64,000 bases of DNA from Nonomuraea zeae. GTDB lineage: Bacteria > Actinomycetota > Actinomycetes > Streptosporangiales > Streptosporangiaceae. Shown one piece after another: positions 17,684-25,380 of this stretch (positions are counted from its first letter, which is position 1; each line of letters opens with the position of its first letter). The notes under the pieces were generated by a model, which searched no databases, was not told the DNA's origin, and saw nothing but the letters and a program-made list of their open reading frames with translations. The stretch is from assembly GCF_005889725.1 (NCBI RefSeq), contig NZ_VCKX01000018.1, positions 16,145 through 80,144 on the forward strand, given 5' to 3'. The position numbers were made by a program, and so were the translations under genes.

Positions 17684-19488
17684 CCCGCTCGCCCGCTGCC
17701 TCTCAGCCCGCTGGCCCTCCGCCTGCTGCCCCGCTGCTCGCCGGGCCCCGCGTGCTCAGCGCGCCGCGCCTGCTGCTGGCGTTGCTCCGGCCGCGCAGGC
17801 GCCCGCTGGCCGTGGTCCTGGCGCTGTCCGCCGTCGAATCGGCGCCGGTGCTGCTGTCCGGGCTGCTCATCGCCGCCGCCGTGGACCACGGCTTCCTGGC
17901 CGGCCGGCCGGGCACCGGCCTCGCCCTGCTCGGCCTGCTGGCCGTGGTGATGGCGGTCAAGGCGGTGGCCACCCGGCTGATGCTGCCCGTCCTGGCCGAG
18001 GTCGTCGAGCCGTTGCGGGACGACCTCGTACGGGCCGTGGTCACCGCGACCGTGACCCGCGCCGCAGGCGGCGCGGAAGCACCCGACACCGCCGCGGTCA
18101 ACCGGCTCACCGCGCAGGTCGAATCGGTGCGGAACCTGGTGTCCGTCCTGCTGCGCAGCAGCCGCCAGCTCGGCATGTCGCTGATCGCCGCGCTGGCCGG
18201 CCTGCTGGCCCTGTCGCCGCTGGTCGCCGCGATTGCCGTGGGGCCCGTGCTGCTGGCGCTGGCGGTGTTCGCCTGGCTGCTGCCCACGCTGACGAACCGG
18301 CAGCGCGGCCAGATCCTGGCCGACGAGCGGCTCACGGCCGAGGTCACCCCGATCCTGGCCGGGCTGCGCGACGTCGCCGCCTGCGGGGCCCGCGACCAGG
18401 CCCGCGCGACGGTGGACGCCGCCGTCTCCGCGCAGGTGGTGGCCACCATGTCCATGGCCTGGGCGGGAACGGGACGGCGGCTGATCGTCACGCTCGGCGT
18501 CCACGTCCCGCTGCTCGTCCTGCTGCTCGCCGCCCGGCCGCTGGCCGAGGGCGGGCACCTGAGCGCGGGCGAGGTCATCGGCGCGGTGACCTACCTGGCC
18601 ACCGGGCTCGACCCGGCCCTGCGCATGCTCGTCAGCACGGTCGGCGGCTGGGGCGTGGCCCTGCTCGTCGTACTGCGCAGGATCGCCGAATCCATCACCG
18701 TGCCGGCCGCCCCGCAGGACGGGACCAGGCAAAACCCCGTCGGGTACGGCCTGCGCGCCGAACGGCTGACCTTCGGCTACGCGCCCGAGGCGACGCCGGT
18801 CGTCCGTGACCTCGAACTCGCGATCCCCGAAGGGGCGCACCTGGCCGTGGTCGGCCCGAGCGGCGCCGGCAAGTCCACCCTGTCGATGCTGCTCACCGGG
18901 CTCCTGCCGGCCACCGGCGGCCGGATACTGCTCGACGGGCGCCCGCTCGGCGAGTGCGCCGCCAGGACGGTGATCGCGCTCGTGCCGCAGGAGGCGTACG
19001 TCTTCACCGGCACGGTCCGCGAGAACCTGGGCTATCTCAGCGCGGAGCACCCGCAGGGCGGCGACACGCGGCTGCGCGCGTCGGCCGCCGCCGTGGGCGC
19101 CCTGCCGCTGGTCGACCGGCTCGGCGGGCTCGACGCGGTCATCGAGGAGCCCGCCTCGCTCTCGGCTGGGGAGAAGCAGCTCGTCGCGCTGGCCCGCGTC
19201 CACGCCTCGCCGGCCAGGATCGTCGTGCTGGACGAGGCCACGTGTCACCTCGACCCGGCCGCCGAGCAGCGCGCCGAAGAGGCGTTCGCCAGGCGCGACG
19301 GCACGCTCGTCGTCATCGCGCATCGCATCAGCTCCGCCATGAGAGCGGAGCGCGTCCTGCTGATGGACGGCAGCACCACGATCGCCGGAACGCATCAGGA
19401 CCTGCTCACCCGATCACCCCTGTACACCGACCTGGTCGGCCACTGGCGAGGCGGCGCCCGTCATCCGAGCTCGGAAAGGACCCAGTAA
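17665..19488 (+). CDS. ABC exporter subunit 2 (catalytic half)
   Basis: 607-residue membrane-ATPase fusion. The Walker A (G-P-S-G-A-G-K-S-T) and Walker B with catalytic Glu (V-V-L-D-E-A-T-C) are intact, while the signature is altered to L-S-A-G-E-K-Q. Paired with subunit 1, the working ATP site combines this subunit's Walker motifs with the other's L-S-G-G-E. The GTG start follows GGGGAGG by seven bases. Its TAA stop overlaps the radical SAM start (TAATG), placing exporter and radical SAM gene in one operon. Confidence 0.9.
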   Translation: MSGAALTRSPAASQPAGPPPAAPLLAGPRVLSAPRLLLALLRPRRRPLAVVLALSAVESAPVLLSGLLIAAAVDHGFLAGRPGTGLALLGLLAVVMAVKAVATRLMLPVLAEVVEPLRDDLVRAVVTATVTRAAGGAEAPDTAAVNRLTAQVESVRNLVSVLLRSSRQLGMSLIAALAGLLALSPLVAAIAVGPVLLALAVFAWLLPTLTNRQRGQILADERLTAEVTPILAGLRDVAACGARDQARATVDAAVSAQVVATMSMAWAGTGRRLIVTLGVHVPLLVLLLAARPLAEGGHLSAGEVIGAVTYLATGLDPALRMLVSTVGGWGVALLVVLRRIAESITVPAAPQDGTRQNPVGYGLRAERLTFGYAPEATPVVRDLELAIPEGAHLAVVGPSGAGKSTLSMLLTGLLPATGGRILLDGRPLGECAARTVIALVPQEAYVFTGTVRENLGYLSAEHPQGGDTRLRASAAAVGALPLVDRLGGLDAVIEEPASLSAGEKQLVALARVHASPARIVVLDEATCHLDPAAEQRAEEAFARRDGTLVVIAHRISSAMRAERVLLMDGSTTIAGTHQDLLTRSPLYTDLVGHWRGGARHPSSERTQ

Positions 19489-20639
19489 TGAGCACCGTCA
19501 TGAGTGCGAGCACCGCGAAGGGCCCCAGCGACGTCGTCTGGGACGTCACCTACGCCTGCCCGCTGCGCTGCGTGCACTGCTACTCCGAGTCGGGCCGGCG
19601 CCCGGCCCGGCAGCTCGGCCACGAGGAGCTGCTCGCGGTCGCCGACGCGATCGTCTCCCTGCGCCCGCGGGCGGTGGAGTTCGCCGGTGGCGAGCCGCTG
19701 CTGGTCAGAAGCCTCATCGAGGTCGCCGGGCGGATCAGGGCGGCGGGGGTCGCGGTCAACCTCTACACCGGCGGATGGACGCTCGACCGCCGCGCGGCCG
19801 AGGCGGCGGCCGGCGTCTTCTCCCGGATCACGGTGAGCGTCGACGGCGCGAGCGCCGAGGTGCACGACCGGATCCGCGGGCGGGCCGGCTCGTTCCAGCG
19901 GGCGATGAACGCGCTGTCCCTCCTGGACGGCCTCTCCGAGGAGCGGGTGGCGAGCGGCCTCGACCCGGTCGAGTTCGGGGTCGACTACGCGGTCCTGCGC
20001 TCCAACCGCCACCAGCTGGAGGAGTTCTGCCGCACGGTCGCACCCCGCTTCCGGCACCTGCGCTTCCTCACCTTCGCCGCGGCGGTGCCGTCGGGGCTGG
20101 CGAGCCGGCAGGGGTTCGCCGAGCACGAGCTGCTGAGCTTCGACCAGCTCCGTGCGCTGGCGAGCGACGAGGAACGGCTGCGGGCCCTCGCGCCCGGCTC
20201 CGTACGGGTCGGGACGTCGGACAACATGGTGCTGATGATGCATCCGAACTTCCTGCGGCGCCACGGCTTCCCGTTGCTGCAGGTGGAGCCGGACGGGGAG
20301 GTCCGGGCGATGCCGATCTACGAGGGCACCGTCGGCAGCCTCCTCACGGAAGACGCCGGCACGCTGTGGCAGCGTGCCGGCGAGAGGTGGAATGATCCCG
20401 TGGTGGTGGAGGCCCTGTCGGCGGTCCGTTCGATGGAGGACTGGGCGGAGGCGACCCGGCGCATCGACTATCACTTCGGCACCGACGAGGTCCGCCGCCG
20501 CATCGACCGCCGCCCGCCCTACGCGGCGCCCGCCGCTGGGCCTGCTGTCGCGTCCGCCGCTGGGCCCGCTGGTGTGCCCGTGCACCGGCCTGAGCGGAGT
20601 CAGGATCTGGTGACGGTGACGCCGCCGATGAGGCCGTAG
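19488..20639 (+). CDS. Radical SAM protein with cysteine-free SPASM-like C-terminus
   Basis: 383-residue radical SAM enzyme. The [4Fe-4S] site is C24-x3-C28-x2-C31 (A-C-P-L-R-C-V-H-C-Y), followed by the SAM-binding F-A-G-G-E-P-L motif. The C-terminal part resembles a SPASM/twitch layout (Q-V-E-P-D-G-E-V-R-A, then G-T-V-G-S-L), but the positions that normally hold Cys ligands are His, Met or Arg. The only Cys after residue 31 is in E-E-F-C-R-T. So it should carry only the radical SAM cluster. Coupled to the exporter gene, it probably modifies the lanthipeptides, for example by epimerisation or C-H crosslinking; the reaction is unknown. Its last 40 bp overlap the convergent LiaF-like gene. Confidence 0.88.
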   Translation: MSTVMSASTAKGPSDVVWDVTYACPLRCVHCYSESGRRPARQLGHEELLAVADAIVSLRPRAVEFAGGEPLLVRSLIEVAGRIRAAGVAVNLYTGGWTLDRRAAEAAAGVFSRITVSVDGASAEVHDRIRGRAGSFQRAMNALSLLDGLSEERVASGLDPVEFGVDYAVLRSNRHQLEEFCRTVAPRFRHLRFLTFAAAVPSGLASRQGFAEHELLSFDQLRALASDEERLRALAPGSVRVGTSDNMVLMMHPNFLRRHGFPLLQVEPDGEVRAMPIYEGTVGSLLTEDAGTLWQRAGERWNDPVVVEALSAVRSMEDWAEATRRIDYHFGTDEVRRRIDRRPPYAAPAAGPAVASAAGPAGVPVHRPERSQDLVTVTPPMRP

Positions 20640-20947
20640 GCGCGGACGCGGATGACCGGGCCGGTGGCGGACGGCGAGCCGGCCTCGACCCGGCGGCCGC
20701 CGAAGAGGTGGAAGCCCTCGACCCGGACGTCGGCCTCGGCGGGGACGCGTAGCATCACGCCGCCGATGAGCGAGACCTTCGTCAGCGTCGACTCGGGAGC
20801 GAGCTCCGCGTCGGCGAGGTCGAGGTGGGCGCCGCCGACGGGGGTGAGGACGACGGTGCTTCCCGACAGACGGCCGGCCCGCTGCTTGAGGCCGCCGATG
20901 AGGGAGAGGTGCCAGTCGGTCTGCTGCGGAGAAGTGGTGTTCGTCAT
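20600..20947 (-). CDS. LiaF-like C-terminal domain protein
   Basis: 115-residue protein matching the soluble C-terminal domain of LiaF-type proteins (cell-wall-active antibiotic response): repeated strands with L-I-G-G and F-G-G turns (S-L-I-G-G-L-K, S-L-I-G-G-V-M, G-L-I-G-G-V-T). The membrane helices of full LiaF are absent. In the LiaFSR system of Firmicutes, LiaF restrains the LiaS kinase, so a role in tuning the adjacent two-component system is plausible. ATG at 20947 was chosen because an upstream extension is basic and overlaps the promoter. The promoter matches that of the ABC operon at 24437-24510. Confidence 0.8.
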   Translation of the reverse strand: MTNTTSPQQTDWHLSLIGGLKQRAGRLSGSTVVLTPVGGAHLDLADAELAPESTLTKVSLIGGVMLRVPAEADVRVEGFHLFGGRRVEAGSPSATGPVIRVRAYGLIGGVTVTRS

Positions 20948-21021
20948 GACATTTACGCTACGGGGCCCCAGGTCAGGCGGTAAGTGTCGTCCATCGCGAC
21001 CTGATCCATGACGATCGTCAT
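20948..21021 (-). promoter_or_regulatory. LiaF-like gene promoter with response-regulator-type palindrome
   Basis: ATGACGATCGTCAT (21008-21021) is a perfect 14-bp palindrome starting 61 bp before the LiaF-like start codon and overlapping the stop of the response regulator gene. From there to the start, the sequence aligns without gaps to the promoter of the ABC/two-component operon. Shared blocks on the coding strand are TGACG(A/G)TCGTCATGG, CACTTA (possible -10) and CCGTAGCGT. The palindrome is the probable binding site of the local response regulator. Confidence 0.7.
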
Positions 21022-21626
21022 ACCAGCCAGCCCTTGGCGCGCGCGATCTCGATGGCCTCGGCACGGGTGCGCGCACCGAGCTTCTGGATGGCCGCAGACA
21101 GGTGGTTGCGCACGGTGCCCGCGGACAGGTGCAGGCCCTTGGCGATCTCGGCGATGGTCCCGTGGCCGCCGGCCGCGGCCAGCACCTCGGTCTCGCGCGG
21201 GGTGAGCGGGGAGGAGCCCTCGCTGAGCGCGGCGATGGCCAGCGCGGGATCGACCACCCGCTGCCCGGCGACGACCTTGCGGATGGCCTGGGCCAGCTCG
21301 GTGGCGGGCGCGTCCTTGAGCAGGAAGCCGGTGGCGCCGGCGGCCAGGGCGGCGTGCAGGTAGCCGGTGCGCCCGAACGTGGTCAGGATCATCACCCGGG
21401 TGCCGGGCGCCTCGGCCTGGAGCCGGCGGGCCGCCTCCAGGCCGTCGATGCCCGGCATCTCGATGTCGAGCAGCGCCACGTCGGGCCGGAACGCCTGGCA
21501 GGCCCCCACGACCTCGTCACCGCGGCCCACGTCGCCCACGACCTCGATGTCGGGCTCCAGCGACAGCAGCGCGGCCATCGCGCCGCGGAACATCGTCTGG
21601 TCCTCGGCCAGCAGCACACGGATCAT
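21018..21626 (-). CDS. NarL/DesR-type response regulator
   Basis: 202-residue two-component regulator. The receiver domain has phospho-acceptor D54 in L-L-D-I-E-M-P-G, and the C-terminal LuxR-type HTH reads L-T-P-R-E-T-E-V-L then T-V-R-N-H-L. ATG at 21626 has GGAGG seven bases upstream; a GTG six bases earlier would overlap the kinase stop but sits too near that site. It is cotranscribed with the kinase and ABC genes and probably binds the palindromes at 21008 and 24497, controlling its own operon and the LiaF-like gene. Confidence 0.92.
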   Translation of the reverse strand: MIRVLLAEDQTMFRGAMAALLSLEPDIEVVGDVGRGDEVVGACQAFRPDVALLDIEMPGIDGLEAARRLQAEAPGTRVMILTTFGRTGYLHAALAAGATGFLLKDAPATELAQAIRKVVAGQRVVDPALAIAALSEGSSPLTPRETEVLAAAGGHGTIAEIAKGLHLSAGTVRNHLSAAIQKLGARTRAEAIEIARAKGWLV

Positions 21627-21628
21627 CC

Positions 21629-22858
21629 TCACGCCTCCAGGGGTATTCGCACGGCCAGCCGGAAGCCGCCCTCGGCGGGCCTGCCGACCTCGATGCGGCC
21701 ACCGAGAGCGGCGGCCCGTTCGCTCAGCCCGGTCAGCCCGTTGCCCCCAGCACCGCCCCCAGCACCGCCTCCGGGACCGCTGCCAAGGCTGCCGGAGTCG
21801 CTGCCGGGGCCGCTGTCTGGGACATTGCCCGGGTCGGCGGGTCCCTGGCCGTCGTCGCGGATCTCCACGCTCACCGTCCGCTCGTCCTGCCGCAGCGTGA
21901 TCCAGCAGTGCGTGGCCGCGCTGTGCCGGAGCACGTTGGTCACACCCTCGCGTACGGTCCACGCCAGGAGGGACTCCACGGGGACGGGCAGGTCCCAGTC
22001 GTCGGGCATGAGCACCGTGCACTCGATCTCGGCCGAGCGGGCGGCGGACTCCGCCCCGGCGATCTCGGCCGCGAGCGTCGGCCGCCGGTAGTCGGTGACG
22101 GCCTGCCGGATCTCGGCCAGGGCCCGGCGTACGACGCCCTCGACGTCGTCGAGCTCGGCCACGGCCCGCTCGGGCGCGGCGGGGACCAGCCTGCGGGCCA
22201 GCTCGGTCTTGACCACGACCACCGAGAGGCTGTGCCCGACCAGGTCGTGCAGGTCACGGGCGATGCGGTTGCGCTCTTCGACCACCGCCAGCCGGGCCAG
22301 CTCCCGCCGGGTCTCCCGCAGCTCCTCCACCAGGTCGGAGGTGCGCCGCGTCTGCACCGCGAAGACGCCGGGCAGCACCACGAACGCCGTCAGCGCCGCG
22401 GCCGGGCCCACCTCCAGGCCGTGCCCGACGGCGATCGCCCCCGCCACCACCGACACCCCCGCGATGTGGGCGCCGGCCCTGGGCAGGCGGCTCCATCCGC
22501 AGGCGGTGGTCACCCAGGTCACCGCGGCGGCCCACGGCCAGCCGCCCCAGACCTCCAGCGCCAGCGCCGCCACCACCAGCACCGCGTAGACCTTGGGGAA
22601 CCGCGGGGAGCCGCGTTGCGCCAGGACCCGGCCGCTCACCCCGAGAGCCGAGACCGCCACCGCGCCCGCCACGGCCAGCGCCGTCTGCCAGGGCGGCGGG
22701 TGCTGGGCCGCGAAGTACAGCACCGCCCATCCCGTCGCCGCCAGCATGATCAAGGAGCGGGTCAGGTTGCGTAAGTCCCAGACCCGCTCCACGGCAGAAG
22801 ACCCGGCGGGCTCCTCCCGCCGGGTCTCCGAGCCGTCGTCAGCGTGCGCCGGACTCAC
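21629..22858 (-). CDS. DesK-type sensor histidine kinase with Gly/Ser-rich insertion
   Basis: 409-residue kinase with several helices (about residues 36-168) and almost no extracellular domain, followed by a HisKA_3 dimerisation helix with H204 in A-R-D-L-H-D-L-V-G-H and a catalytic domain (N box E-G-V-T-N-V-L-R-H). Between the D-D-G-Q-G box (335-339) and the G-N-G-L-T-G-L box (373-379) lies a 33-residue Gly/Ser/Pro-rich insertion in the region of the ATP lid. Intramembrane-sensing kinases of this kind often pair with ABC transporters in antibiotic or envelope-stress detection. Its start overlaps the permease gene by 20 bp. Confidence 0.9.
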   Translation of the reverse strand: MSPAHADDGSETRREEPAGSSAVERVWDLRNLTRSLIMLAATGWAVLYFAAQHPPPWQTALAVAGAVAVSALGVSGRVLAQRGSPRFPKVYAVLVVAALALEVWGGWPWAAAVTWVTTACGWSRLPRAGAHIAGVSVVAGAIAVGHGLEVGPAAALTAFVVLPGVFAVQTRRTSDLVEELRETRRELARLAVVEERNRIARDLHDLVGHSLSVVVVKTELARRLVPAAPERAVAELDDVEGVVRRALAEIRQAVTDYRRPTLAAEIAGAESAARSAEIECTVLMPDDWDLPVPVESLLAWTVREGVTNVLRHSAATHCWITLRQDERTVSVEIRDDGQGPADPGNVPDSGPGSDSGSLGSGPGGGAGGGAGGNGLTGLSERAAALGGRIEVGRPAEGGFRLAVRIPLEA

Positions 22859-23540
22859 GCCGCCACCGCATCAGCACCGCGCCCGCGCCCAGCACGGTCC
22901 ACCCGGCCAGGACGGCCAGTCCCGTGGCGCCGGGCGCGCGCCCGTCCAGGACGGAGAATCCCGCCTGGGCGAGAGAGTAGGTGGGCACGTAGTGCCGCAC
23001 GCTCTCCAGCACCCCGGGCAGCGCGCCGGACCCGACCAGCCCGCCCACCGCGGCCAGGGCGAAGAACACCACCACGATGCCCACCTGCGCGCTCTTGCCC
23101 CGCATCGTCAGCCCGAGCAGCAGGCCGAGCAGCGCGAAGGGCAGCGAGCCGGCCAGCATCAGCAGGAGCAGGGCGGCCCACCGCCCGGCGTCGAGCCGGA
23201 CGTCTCCCGCGAAGACGGCCGCGAGCGACACTCCGGCCACCCCCGGCACGATCATCAGCACGCCTTGCACGATCTTCCCGGCCAGCCACTGGGCGTCGGC
23301 CAGCGGAGTGAGCTTGAGCTGACGCAGCCAGCCGCGTGCGCGATCCTCGGCCACGCCGCCGCCCGACCCGATCAGACCGCCGCCCGCCGCGGCGTACACG
23401 GCCATCGCCACCATCGCGGGGGCCGCGCCCGCGCCCCTTCCGTAGGCCAGGTAGAGGCCGACAGGGGTGACCACGAGGAACACGAGGTATTTGACGTTGC
23501 GCAGAGCCCGCACGACTTCGAAGCGCACGAAACTGAACAT
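22839..23540 (-). CDS. ABC-2 type transporter permease
   Basis: 233-residue membrane protein with about six helices, typical of ABC-2 permeases that export drugs or lipids or act in antibiotic sensing. The start follows from the ATPase gene, whose TAA stop overlaps this ATG by one base (TAATG). Charged segment G-G-V-A-E-D-R-A-R-G-W-L-R-Q-L-K-L-T-P-L after helix 2 is characteristic of the family. It is encoded between its ATPase and a two-component system, as in DesKR-like loci. Confidence 0.9.
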   Translation of the reverse strand: MFSFVRFEVVRALRNVKYLVFLVVTPVGLYLAYGRGAGAAPAMVAMAVYAAAGGGLIGSGGGVAEDRARGWLRQLKLTPLADAQWLAGKIVQGVLMIVPGVAGVSLAAVFAGDVRLDAGRWAALLLLMLAGSLPFALLGLLLGLTMRGKSAQVGIVVVFFALAAVGGLVGSGALPGVLESVRHYVPTYSLAQAGFSVLDGRAPGATGLAVLAGWTVLGAGAVLMRWRRESGAR

Positions 23541-24436
23541 TACGCGACCTGCTTCCCAGAGGTAAGAGTGATCAGTGCTTCTTCGAGGTCGGCCCCGGAG
23601 ACCCGCAGGTCCCGCACGCCGCCGACGGATCCGTAGAGCGCGGCGACGGTGCCGTCCGCGTCGTCGGTGCGGATCGTGACGTCGCGGCCGTGCACGCCGA
23701 CGTCCCGGACACCGGGCAGGGCCAGCAGCCGGCTGGGCTCGGGGGCGTCCAGCACGCACCGCACGGTCCGGCCGCCCACCATCGCCTTGATCGTCGAGGG
23801 GGTGCCCTCTGCCACGACCGTGCCGTGGGCCAGCACGATCACCCGGTCGGCGAAGGCGTCCGCCTCGTCCAGGTAGTGGGTGGCGAACACCGTGGTGGTG
23901 CCGGCCTGCCGTACCGACGTCCAGAAGGCCCGCCGCGACGCGGCGTCCATGGCCACCGTGGGCTCGTCCAGGAACAGCAGCTCCGGCCGTCCCGCCAGGG
24001 CCATCGCGAAGCGCACCCGCTGGGCCTGCCCCCCGGACAGCGCGTCGCCCCTGCGCCGGGCCACCTCGTCCAGCCCGGCCATCTCCAGCACCTCGCCGAC
24101 CGTGCGCCGGGCGCCGTACAGGCGGACCGCGAGAGCGACGACGTCGCGGACGGTGGCGTCGGATGGCAGCCCGCCGGACTGCGGCATCGCGCCCACCCGC
24201 CCGGCGGCGACCGCGCCGGCGGGGCTGTCGTCGAGCACGCGGATCCGGCCCTGGTCGGGCCGCCGCAGCCCCAGCATCAGGTCCACCGCGGTGGACTTGC
24301 CCGCCCCGTTCGGCCCGAGCAGCGCGACGCACTCCCCGCGGCCGACCTCGAACGTGACGTCATCGAGCGCCTGTACGCGGCCGTAGCGCTTGCTCACGCC
24401 CTGGAAGGCGATGGCCGCTGACGTGGTGTTCTTCAT
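23540..24436 (-). CDS. ABC transporter ATPase (ABC-2/drug type)
   Basis: 298-residue ATPase, first gene of the leftward ABC-kinase-regulator operon. Walker A is G-P-N-G-A-G-K-S-T, signature L-S-G-G-Q-A-Q-R, Walker B L-L-F-L-D-E-P-T, and switch His T-H-Y-L-D-E-A-D. The C-terminal 80 residues form the extra domain usual in CcmA/DrrA-type ATPases. Its promoter carries the palindrome also found at the LiaF-like gene. Export of, or resistance to, an envelope-active peptide is a reasonable guess, given the adjacent lanthipeptide cluster. Confidence 0.92.
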   Translation of the reverse strand: MKNTTSAAIAFQGVSKRYGRVQALDDVTFEVGRGECVALLGPNGAGKSTAVDLMLGLRRPDQGRIRVLDDSPAGAVAAGRVGAMPQSGGLPSDATVRDVVALAVRLYGARRTVGEVLEMAGLDEVARRRGDALSGGQAQRVRFAMALAGRPELLFLDEPTVAMDAASRRAFWTSVRQAGTTTVFATHYLDEADAFADRVIVLAHGTVVAEGTPSTIKAMVGGRTVRCVLDAPEPSRLLALPGVRDVGVHGRDVTIRTDDADGTVAALYGSVGGVRDLRVSGADLEEALITLTSGKQVA

Positions 24437-24510
24437 GCCAATGACGCTACGGACGAGATTGCTGCCGGATAAGTGGAGCTCGTCCCGACTTCACCCATGA
24501 CGACCGTCAC
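24437..24510 (-). promoter_or_regulatory. ABC/two-component operon promoter with response-regulator-type palindrome
   Basis: ATGACGACCGTCA (24497-24509), a near-perfect palindrome, begins exactly 61 bp from the ATPase start codon, the same distance as at the LiaF-like gene. The intervening DNA shares ACGCTACGG near the gene and TAAGTG in the middle with that promoter (plus-strand reading). This conserved layout argues for joint control by the response regulator encoded in the operon. Confidence 0.7.
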
Positions 24511-24617
24511 CCCTGGCGGCGGCGGGCGTGTCACCGCGGCGTCATAGCCGGGTCAACGGGCCTCCGTACCGTCCTGGTGAACTCCCGACGATCAAACGAT
24601 CAGAGAGGAAACACCAG

Positions 24618-25184
24618 ATGAGACGCATCATCGCGGCACTGGCGCTCGTCATCGGAACCCTGGCCGTCTGGCCGTCCGCGCCCGCGCAGGCCGTGGACTA
24701 CTTCCAGTTCCGCAACGTGGCGATGGGGAACTGCCTGACCCTCGTCGGATCCGCCGCCCACGACAGGGCCTGGATCGGGCACTATCCCTGCGACGGCTCC
24801 GACGGCCAGAAGTGGCGGCTGGAGAACCTGGGGCTTGTCGAGGTCTGCGTTCAGGACGACCCGCTGTTCAGGTTCTGCGCCGAGTTCAAGAAGGTGGAGG
24901 GCTATCGCATCCACAGCAAGGTGACCGACAAGTGCGTCGACCTGTCGGACCGCAGCATCAGCAGCGGCACCCGCGTCCACCAGTACTCGTGCTACGACAC
25001 CAACTCCCAGCAGTGGTACTTCAAGCCGAACGACGACGGCAGCCAGTCGATCATGAGCGTCCGGGCGCAGAACCAGCGGGCCAAGCAGGTGGCGATGGAG
25101 CCGCGCTACGACGATCCGAACAAGGCGCAGATCTGGACCTTCAACGGCACCGCGCTCCAGACGTGGGAGCGGATCGCCGGCTGA
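24618..25184 (+). CDS. Secreted ricin-type (RICIN) lectin
   Basis: 188-residue secreted protein. A Sec signal peptide (residues 1-26, ending A-Q-A before V-D-Y) precedes a single beta-trefoil domain with the family Q-x-W motifs (G-Q-K-W, S-Q-Q-W, A-Q-I-W) and paired Cys. The fold binds galactose-, xylose- or glucan-type sugars; no catalytic domain is attached. ATG at 24618 follows GAGAGGAA. It stands alone between divergent operons, with its own promoter region. Confidence 0.88.
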   Translation: MRRIIAALALVIGTLAVWPSAPAQAVDYFQFRNVAMGNCLTLVGSAAHDRAWIGHYPCDGSDGQKWRLENLGLVEVCVQDDPLFRFCAEFKKVEGYRIHSKVTDKCVDLSDRSISSGTRVHQYSCYDTNSQQWYFKPNDDGSQSIMSVRAQNQRAKQVAMEPRYDDPNKAQIWTFNGTALQTWERIAG

Positions 25185-25380
25185 CCGGTCCCCGCAGCCG
25201 GCGGCCCGGTGCGCGCCGGGGGAGGCCACGAGCCTGCCCCGGCGCGTCGCCGTCTTGGATGAATCCGGGGCGGGCAGCCGCCGGATGGGGCATTCCCCCT
25301 TATCTAGGCGAGCCGGGTCGGGGTCGGCCACCCTCGACCTGACCGCGCGTCGAGCGGCGGCGACAGGGGGATGCGACGAG

